From positions 248,001 to 312,000 of the forward strand of contig NZ_CAJYGQ010000005.1 of NCBI RefSeq assembly GCF_913773635.1: 64,000 nt of DNA, given 5' to 3'. Positions 56,123 to 64,000 of this stretch are shown piece by piece (position 1 is the stretch's first letter; every line of letters begins with the position of its first letter). Origin of the DNA: an uncultured Mucilaginibacter sp. GTDB taxonomy: Bacteria; Bacteroidota; Bacteroidia; Sphingobacteriales; Sphingobacteriaceae. The notes beneath the pieces are model-generated. The model did not search any database and was not told where the DNA came from. It was given only the letters and a program-made list of their open reading frames with translations. Position numbers and translations under genes: made by a program.

Positions 56123-57193
56123 TTAACGCCATTGTGCGCGTTCGTATTGTGCAGGCCATGCAATTTCATGTTGCAACTCATGTGCAGCGCGTAAAGCAAA
56201 ATGCGGATCACGCAACAATTCGCGCGCCATCAATACCATGTCGGCCTTGTTGTTTTCTATAATTTCATTGGCTTGGGCCGCATTGGTAATTAAACCAACG
56301 GCGCCGGTCAATATTCCGGTTTGTGCTTTAATCTTCTCGGCAAATTCAACCTGGTAGCCCGGTTTATTAGGTATGTTTGCTTTCGGCACGTTACCGCCCG
56401 ATGAGCAATCAACCAAATCTACACCTTTTTCTTTTAAAACTGCAGCCAGTTTAACCGAATCTTCAATAGTCCAGCCACCCTCAGTCCAGTCGGTTGATGA
56501 TATACGTACAAATAGCGGGTAATCCTGAGGCCACACTTCACGCACCACTTCAGTAACTTCAACCAGCAAACGTATACGGTTTTCAAAGCTGCCTCCATAT
56601 TCATCAGTACGTTGGTTGCTCAATGGCGAGTAAAACTGGTGAAGCAGGTAACCATGTGCTCCATGTACTTCTGCTACTTTAAAGCCTGCGCTAAGCGCAC
56701 GCTCGGCAGCACTTTTAAAGTCGGCTTTAACCTTTTCAATTCCGGCCTTATCTAACGCTACTGGCGCTTCTTCGCCTTCAGTAAAAGGCAGGGCACTTGG
56801 TGCAACGGTTAACCAGCCATTTTCATGATTTGATGTAAACTGCTTACCGCCAAGCCAAGGCTTATCATGGCTGGCTTTACGACCCGCATGTGCCAGTTGT
56901 ATACCGGCTACCGAACCTTGTGCCTCAATAAAACTTGTTATTTGTTTAAGCTTTTCAATTTGCTCATTATTCCATATGCCTAAATCGGCGTAGGTTATAC
57001 GGCCTTCGGGTGATACCGCGGCTGCTTCGGTAATTATAAGGCTTGCGCCACCGGTAGCAAATGCACCTAAATGTACCAGGTGCCAGTCATTAGCGAAGCC
57101 ATCATTACTGCTGTACTGGCACATGGGCGATACAACAATACGATTTTTAAAAGTTGTGCCTTTTATAGTTAAGGGTGAAAGTAAATTAGCCAT
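56123..57193 (-). CDS. Old Yellow Enzyme family NADH:flavin oxidoreductase (YqjM/NamA-like)
   Basis: From ATG 57191-57193 (MANLLSPLTIKGTTFKNRIV) the protein has 356 residues; a TTG seven codons upstream overlaps the promoter. Features are SPMCQYSS with the Cys characteristic of the YqjM class, the active-site HAGRKAS, EVHGAHGYLLHQFYSP and RISSTDWTEGG. It binds FMN and reduces activated alkenes or nitro compounds. It precedes osmC on the same strand by about 47 bp, so both may form one operon. Confidence 0.93.
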   Translation of the reverse strand: MANLLSPLTIKGTTFKNRIVVSPMCQYSSNDGFANDWHLVHLGAFATGGASLIITEAAAVSPEGRITYADLGIWNNEQIEKLKQITSFIEAQGSVAGIQLAHAGRKASHDKPWLGGKQFTSNHENGWLTVAPSALPFTEGEEAPVALDKAGIEKVKADFKSAAERALSAGFKVAEVHGAHGYLLHQFYSPLSNQRTDEYGGSFENRIRLLVEVTEVVREVWPQDYPLFVRISSTDWTEGGWTIEDSVKLAAVLKEKGVDLVDCSSGGNVPKANIPNKPGYQVEFAEKIKAQTGILTGAVGLITNAAQANEIIENNKADMVLMARELLRDPHFALRAAHELQHEIAWPAQYERAQWR

Positions 57194-57198
57194 ATCAT

Positions 57199-57240
57199 CA
57201 AACTTACGGTACAAACATTAACACTGTGTAAACGGTTTGT
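57199..57240 (-). promoter_or_regulatory. Promoter and candidate operator of the OYE gene
   Basis: On the minus strand TAAGTTTG (57206-57199) matches the -7 consensus and lies just upstream of the ATG. Beyond it, ACAAAC (57211-57216) and GTTTGT (57235-57240) form an inverted pair around a near-palindromic TTAACACTGTGTAAA. OYE genes are often controlled by a local repressor, so this may be an operator; no regulator gene is adjacent. Confidence 0.5.
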
Positions 57241-57336
57241 AAAAGCGTTTTTAGATGATGTGTATATGACATTAAAGCGTCCCTTAACAAACAATTTAAG
57301 CCAAAATGTTATATTGCTACACAAGTTAATTGCATT

Positions 57337-58533
57337 TTGACTACCTATACTACTTTAATCGTTCTGTGTTCGCTGGTTATTTTTTCATACCTGTTTGATT
57401 TAATTGCAGGTAAAACAAAAATTCCGTCAGTACTGCTGCTTCTGTTTTTAGGTGTAGCCTTACATCAGTTGGTTGATTACTTCAGCATAAAGCTGTTTGA
57501 TTTAACCACTATTTTACCAACACTTGGAACGCTGGGTTTGATCTTAATAGTTTTTGAGGGCGCACTAGAGTTAAAGTACTCACCTTCAAAAAATCAGGTA
57601 ATCAAAAAATCGTTCTTATCGGCATTTTTTGTACTGTTGTTCACTACATTCAGTATATCAGGCTTGATTTATGTACTCACCCGGGCCGATTATTACCGAT
57701 GCTTTATAAACGCCATTCCCTTTTGTGTTATCAGTTCGGCTATTGCTATACCGTCAGCTTCAAACATCAATAAGCATAAAAAGGAATTTATAATATACGA
57801 ATCCTCGTTTTCAGATATTTTAACGGTAGTACTGTTTAACTTTATGCTTAGTAACAGCGTTATAAGCGTAGGGTCATTTGCCAAGTTAGGCGTTGAGCTG
57901 GTTGCCATACTTATACTGGCGCAGGTGGCTTGTTTACTATTACTGTATTTAATTGGCCGCATAACGCACCACGTAAAGTTCTTCTTAATTATTGCGTTGC
58001 TAATTTTGGTTTATGCTATAGGGCAGTCGTTTCATTTGTCGTCGCTCATTATTGTGCTGGCGCTGGGGCTGTTCTTTAACAATGCCGATCAGATAAACCT
58101 GCCCTGGTTTCGCAAACATTTCATTTACCACGGCTTAAGTCTTGACCTTAAGCAGTTGCTGCAACTTTCGGCCGAGAGCGCCTTTATCATGCGTACGTTT
58201 TTCTTTATCATTTTCGGGTTCAGCATGGACGTATACCAACTGCAAAAGTCAACCGTGCTGTTCATTGGGGCACTTATACTGTTTACAATTTACTTTATAC
58301 GCTTTGTTTATATCAAACTGGCATTGAAAACCGACTTGATGCCCGAACTGGTTATTGTTCCGCGCGGATTAATAAGCGTGTTGTTGTATTATAATTTGCC
58401 GCAGCAATTACGTTTACCCGGTGTTGAAACGAGTTTGCTGTTTGTGGTAATACTTGGCACCAGTATTATTATGAGTCTAGGCTTGTTCTTTTACAACCGC
58501 AGGGTTAGTGGTAGGGAATTTGAAAATGTTTAG
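57337..58533 (+). CDS. Cation:proton antiporter (CPA1-like)
   Basis: The 398-residue protein has about 11-12 transmembrane helices and lacks a cytoplasmic regulatory domain. KTKIPSVLLLLFLGVALHQL is the typical second helix of the CPA family. The start codon is TTG, with no ATG before the first helix. A Na+/H+ or K+/H+ exchanger is expected; the classical ND or DD pair is not obvious, so substrate and directionality are uncertain. It is divergent from the OYE gene. Confidence 0.85.
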   Translation: MTTYTTLIVLCSLVIFSYLFDLIAGKTKIPSVLLLLFLGVALHQLVDYFSIKLFDLTTILPTLGTLGLILIVFEGALELKYSPSKNQVIKKSFLSAFFVLLFTTFSISGLIYVLTRADYYRCFINAIPFCVISSAIAIPSASNINKHKKEFIIYESSFSDILTVVLFNFMLSNSVISVGSFAKLGVELVAILILAQVACLLLLYLIGRITHHVKFFLIIALLILVYAIGQSFHLSSLIIVLALGLFFNNADQINLPWFRKHFIYHGLSLDLKQLLQLSAESAFIMRTFFFIIFGFSMDVYQLQKSTVLFIGALILFTIYFIRFVYIKLALKTDLMPELVIVPRGLISVLLYYNLPQQLRLPGVETSLLFVVILGTSIIMSLGLFFYNRRVSGREFENV

Positions 58534-58564
58534 GATGAAGTAAGTGATAGCAGCGGCGAAATAA

Positions 58565-60634
<2,070 letters not shown>

Positions 60635-60645
60635 CTCAAAAATCT

Positions 60646-60653
60646 TATATTTG
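60646..60653 (+). promoter_or_regulatory. -7 promoter box of pheT
   Basis: TATATTTG matches the consensus exactly and lies 17 bases before the pheT ATG, immediately after ligA. A TTG at 60617 is 26 nt away, longer than the ideal spacer. Confidence 0.6.
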
Positions 60654-60670
60654 ACCGTTTATAGAGTATA

Positions 60671-63214
60671 ATGAAGATTTCGTATAACTGGCTTAAAGAG
60701 TTTATTTCAACTGATAAGTCGCCCGAAGATATATCACAAATACTTACCGGCGTAGGGCTGGAGGTAGAAAGCCTTGAAAAGGTGCAGGCCATTCCCGGTG
60801 GTTTGGAAGGTTTGGTTATTGGTTATGTTAAAGACGCTCAACAACATCCTAATGCTGATCGTTTGCGTATAACCAAAGTTGACGTTGGTGCCGAAAATGA
60901 TTTGCAAATTGTTTGTGGTGCACCCAATGTTGCTGCCGGTCAAAAAGTGGTTGTAGCTGTGGTTGGTTCAACCGTACACCCAACTACTGGCGAGCCTTTT
61001 AAAATAAAAGAATCAAAAATTCGCGGCGAACTATCGCAGGGTATGATTTGCGCGGAAGATGAAATTGGCTTAGGCCATGACCATGATGGTATTATGGTTT
61101 TGGATGCTGATGCACCTGTTGGAGCTTTTGCAAAAGATTTCTTTAAGCTTAATGACGATTACTTATTTGAAATTGGCCTTACACCAAACCGTGCCGATGC
61201 TGCTTCACACCTGGGCACAGCCCGCGACATTGCAGCGTTTTTGCGTATTGGTATAACCAAGCCTGATGTTTCGGCCTTTAAGGTTCAAAATAACGATTTA
61301 AACATACCTGTAACCATTGAAGCTCAAGCTGCATGCCCGCGGTATGCCAGTTTAACAATAACAGGCGTAAAGGTGCAAGAATCACCGCAGTGGTTAAAAG
61401 AGCGTTTGGCAGTTATTGGCGTACGCGCAATTAATAACATTGTTGATGTTACCAATTACGTGTTGCATGAGTTAGGCCAGCCCTTGCATGCGTTTGATGC
61501 TAATGCCATTACCGGTGGTAAAGTATTGGTTAAAACGTATGCCGAAGGTACGCCATTTGTAACGCTTGATGATGCTGAGCGCAAACTATCAGCAGATGAT
61601 TTGATGATAGGCAATGCCGAAGAACCAATGTGTATTGCAGGGGTATTTGGTGGAGCTAAATCGGGCGTAACAGAGGGCACAACGTCTGTTTTTCTTGAGA
61701 GCGCTTATTTCAACCCGGTTTCCGTACGTAAAACATCAAAACGCCATGGTTTAAAAACCGATGCCTCTTTCCGTTTTGAGCGTGGCGTTGATCCTGATAT
61801 AACGGTGTTTGCGCTTAAACGTGCTGCCTTATTAATTCAGGAGGTTGCAGGTGGTGTAATCTCATCAGAAATATCTGACATTTACCCGGCACCCGTTGAA
61901 CCGTTTAGCGTTGAGGTTACTTTTAAAAATATCGACAGGCTTATTGGTAAAGCAATAGGTAACGGTACCATTAAGGCAATTATACAAGCTTTAGATATTG
62001 TTATAACTAACGAAACTGCCGAAGGCTTATTCTTAAAAGTGCCGCCTTACCGTGTTGATGTAACCCGCGAAGTTGACGTCATTGAAGACATCTTACGTAT
62101 TTACGGTTATAACAATATCGAAATTCCTACACAAATACGTGCGTCGCTGAACACCAGTAACCGGCCAGAGCGCGACACCGTGCAAAATGCGCTGTCAGAT
62201 TTACTGTCCGCTAATGGATTTAACGAGATGCTGGCAAATTCATTAACCAGTTCATCGTATGCCCAAAGTTTGGATAACGCGGTTAAACTGCTTAATCCGC
62301 TGAGCAGCGATCTGGACATCATGCGTCAAACGCTGTTGTATTCAGGTTTGGAGGCTATTGCATACAATCAAAATCGTCGTCAGGCCGATTTAAAGCTTTA
62401 CGAATTTGGTAAAACCTACTTTTTTGAGGATGACAAATACGTTGAAACGCAACGTATGTCAGTTTTTATAACTGGTAGGACATCTGTAGAAAATTGGAAT
62501 GATCGCCCTAATTACTTCATTCCACTTTTTGAAAATGTTGGTAAGTTGGTAAAAGCAGTTGAAGAAAGTGAACATGCAAGTGAATTTGTTAAGTTCAAGC
62601 AACCAATCGTTAATGCGCGTAATAATGCTGTTAAGGAAGTTGATAGTATTAAAACAGGTACTTTTTACACCCTTAAAGCTATTGTTGATGGGTTACTGAG
62701 CCGGTTAAATATTACCGATTATACAACCGACGAAATACATGATCATGAATTTGCTTACGGTTTGCAATACAACTTTCGTGGTGGCAAAACGCTGGTAAAA
62801 TTTGGCTCAGTTTTACCTGGTGCTTTGAAAAAAGCCGGGGTAGAGAAAGAAGTGTTTTATGCCGACTTTAACTTTGATACGTTGCTGAGCATTGTTCGTA
62901 AGAATAAAATTGTAAACAAAGAAATTTCTAAGTTTCCGGCCGTACGGCGCGATTTATCTATGCTGGTTGATACCGCAGTTACATTTGGTCAGTTAAAGCA
63001 AATAGCGCACAAAACCGAGCGTAAGTTGCTTACTGAGGTTAGTGTATTTGATGTGTATCAGGGAGATAAGCTTCCGGCGGGTAAAAAATCATATGCGCTT
63101 AGCTTTGTTATACAAGACGAAGAAAAAACGCTTACCGACAAGGCTATTGATTCGATAATGCAAAAGCTTATTTACAACTTTGGAAAAGAGGCGGGAGCAG
63201 AAATAAGAAAGTAA
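60671..63214 (+). CDS. pheT: Phenylalanine--tRNA ligase beta subunit
   Basis: The 847-residue protein begins MKISYNWLKEFI, with the tRNA-binding EMAP/OB domain at about 40-155, the B3/B4 editing domain (about 210-400), B5 and the inactive catalytic-like module, and the C-terminal ferredoxin-like anticodon-binding domain (KFPAVRRDLSMLVD). It pairs with PheS, which is not in this window. It proofreads Tyr-tRNA(Phe). Length is slightly above the norm of about 800 for this phylum. Confidence 0.97.
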   Translation: MKISYNWLKEFISTDKSPEDISQILTGVGLEVESLEKVQAIPGGLEGLVIGYVKDAQQHPNADRLRITKVDVGAENDLQIVCGAPNVAAGQKVVVAVVGSTVHPTTGEPFKIKESKIRGELSQGMICAEDEIGLGHDHDGIMVLDADAPVGAFAKDFFKLNDDYLFEIGLTPNRADAASHLGTARDIAAFLRIGITKPDVSAFKVQNNDLNIPVTIEAQAACPRYASLTITGVKVQESPQWLKERLAVIGVRAINNIVDVTNYVLHELGQPLHAFDANAITGGKVLVKTYAEGTPFVTLDDAERKLSADDLMIGNAEEPMCIAGVFGGAKSGVTEGTTSVFLESAYFNPVSVRKTSKRHGLKTDASFRFERGVDPDITVFALKRAALLIQEVAGGVISSEISDIYPAPVEPFSVEVTFKNIDRLIGKAIGNGTIKAIIQALDIVITNETAEGLFLKVPPYRVDVTREVDVIEDILRIYGYNNIEIPTQIRASLNTSNRPERDTVQNALSDLLSANGFNEMLANSLTSSSYAQSLDNAVKLLNPLSSDLDIMRQTLLYSGLEAIAYNQNRRQADLKLYEFGKTYFFEDDKYVETQRMSVFITGRTSVENWNDRPNYFIPLFENVGKLVKAVEESEHASEFVKFKQPIVNARNNAVKEVDSIKTGTFYTLKAIVDGLLSRLNITDYTTDEIHDHEFAYGLQYNFRGGKTLVKFGSVLPGALKKAGVEKEVFYADFNFDTLLSIVRKNKIVNKEISKFPAVRRDLSMLVDTAVTFGQLKQIAHKTERKLLTEVSVFDVYQGDKLPAGKKSYALSFVIQDEEKTLTDKAIDSIMQKLIYNFGKEAGAEIRK

Positions 63215-63364
63215 TTTTTACCATTTTGGTTTGAAGCTATGCCCGTTTTAAAATTAAATTTTAAATGAGGATATTACGCAAATTTGAAATTATATTGCGT
63301 GGCAAAGCGTTAGTCCGAAATAAAAAAATCCCAAATAGAATATTCGAAATCTGAAATCAAAAAG

Positions 63365-63655
63365 ATGCCATCAGTAACCGATCAGCTGAGTATAGTAGTA
63401 GAGAAAACGGAGCGGCTTATAGCGCTTTGTGGTGCGTTGCAGGAAGAAAACGACTTGCTGAAGCTTGAAAACCAGTCGCTGAGCACAGCTTTAGATGTAA
63501 GTAAAAGTAAGAATAAAGAGCTTGAAGAGAAGCTTCGTGTATTGAAGCTGGCTAAGTCATTTTCAGAAACAAATGAAAAAAGCCTTGACATCAAGCAAAA
63601 AATTAACGAATTTGTGCGGGAAATTGATAAGTGTATCGTGTTGCTTAAAAAGTAA
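63365..63655 (+). CDS. Small coiled-coil protein, possible ZapB-like partner of ZapA
   Basis: This 96-residue protein is not recognised from a named family. It is almost wholly helical: heptad-like leucines run from about residue 18 to 65 (LIALCGALQEENDLLKLENQ, then LEEKLRVLKL), followed by a second Lys/Glu-rich helix. It lacks a signal peptide or membrane segment. It lies 23 bases upstream of zapA in the same direction, so the two are probably co-transcribed. Its size, composition and position recall ZapB, a coiled coil that binds ZapA in Gammaproteobacteria; that is inference. Confidence 0.75.
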   Translation: MPSVTDQLSIVVEKTERLIALCGALQEENDLLKLENQSLSTALDVSKSKNKELEEKLRVLKLAKSFSETNEKSLDIKQKINEFVREIDKCIVLLKK

Positions 63656-63678
63656 CATTGTAAAGTGAACAAGCTCAA

Positions 63679-63972
63679 ATGGGAGAAATCTCAATAAAAA
63701 TAAACATTGCTGATCGCGTATATCCGTTGAAAGTTGATACGGAAGAAGAGGAATTAATACGCCGGGCTGCCAAATTGGTTAACGACCGCATAAAGGAGTA
63801 TCAGGAGAACTATGCGGTAAAAGATAAGCAGGATTTGCTTTCAATGAGTGTTTTGCATTACGCAACCGCATCATTAAAAGCAGAGCGTAAAGTTACGGTT
63901 GAAGATACAACCGTGGCCGAAAAGGCTTACCAGTTAGACCATATGCTGACGGAGTTTTTTAAAAAGCAATAA
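63679..63972 (+). CDS. zapA: Cell division protein ZapA
   Basis: The 97-residue protein has the ZapA fold: MGEISIKINIADRVYPLKV, then EEELIRRAAKLVNDRIKEY and a C-terminal helix. ZapA tetramers bundle FtsZ filaments and stabilise the Z-ring. It follows the coiled-coil gene and ends 28 bases before the window end. It is about 17 kb from ftsZ, outside the dcw cluster. Confidence 0.9.
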   Translation: MGEISIKINIADRVYPLKVDTEEEELIRRAAKLVNDRIKEYQENYAVKDKQDLLSMSVLHYATASLKAERKVTVEDTTVAEKAYQLDHMLTEFFKKQ

Positions 63973-64000
63973 ACGTTCTTATAAATAGAGCAATATAAAT

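Noticed and set aside
63973-64000. Possible 6S RNA (ssrS) downstream of zapA
   Set aside because: 6S RNA follows zapA in some bacteria, but only 28 bases remain in the window, so nothing can be seen.

Overview
The window is chromosomal DNA from a member of the Bacteroidota, most likely a Sphingobacteriaceae-type organism (Mucilaginibacter/Pedobacter-like; inference from protein style, not from a search). Supporting signs are promoter -7 boxes of the form TAnnTTTG a short way upstream of many starts, an almost complete absence of Shine-Dalgarno sequences, atpD-atpC separated from the other ATP synthase genes, a short histone H1-like protein, DUF5686/carboxypeptidase-regulatory-like and DUF4230 proteins, and a dcw cluster with a Bacteroidota-type FtsL and a PASTA-bearing transpeptidase. 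Nothing looks like a prophage, integrated plasmid, IS element or CRISPR array.

Layout. 1-8717 (minus strand) is a branched-chain amino-acid operon, ilvD-ilvB-ilvN-dinB-like-ilvC-leuC-[GxxExxY gene]-leuD-leuB (leuB is cut by the window edge). Together these genes make isoleucine, valine and leucine. The GxxExxY gene sits between leuC and leuD inside 31-nt inverted repeats and looks like a small inserted cassette. 9266-13104 (plus) holds two paralogous lipocalin-like lipoproteins flanking purU, then a YceH-family gene and an S41-like protease. 13108-17623 (minus) holds an EamA transporter, a DUF2314-like gene that appears frameshifted, a CocE/S15-type hydrolase and pgk. 17941-25527 mixes a glycine-zipper lipoprotein, a GNAT enzyme, gap, a polytopic membrane protein, obgE, adk, tRNA-Arg(ACG) and a secreted subtilase. 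25653-29880 has a quinone oxidoreductase, atpD-atpC and a membrane acyltransferase.

30051-46258 is the division and cell-wall cluster: mraZ-rsmH-ftsL-ftsI-murE-mraY-murD-ftsW-murG-murC-ftsQ-ftsA-ftsZ, starting at three phased MraZ boxes and ending at a strong bidirectional terminator. It makes lipid-linked peptidoglycan precursor (MurE/D/C, MraY, MurG), polymerises and crosslinks it (FtsW, FtsI) and assembles the divisome (FtsL, FtsQ, FtsA, FtsZ); murF and ddl are absent from this cluster. 46277-58533 contains an SDR with a perfect 22-bp palindrome upstream, an alpha-oxoamine synthase, the H1-like protein, dapA, a DUF5686 outer-membrane protein, apt, glycyl-tRNA synthetase, DUF4230, OsmC, an Old Yellow Enzyme and a CPA-type antiporter. 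58622-63972 holds ligA, pheT, a coiled-coil protein and zapA; the coiled-coil/zapA pair resembles a ZapB/ZapA arrangement.

Many starts were moved from the longest open frame to an internal ATG where family length, N-terminus or promoter position argued for it. Several intergenic spaces carry imperfect inverted repeats of the REP-like kind common in this phylum. The most interesting items are the GxxExxY cassette, the ZapB-like gene next to zapA, the 22-bp palindrome, the broken DUF2314-like gene, and the nested inverted repeat between ftsA and ftsZ.
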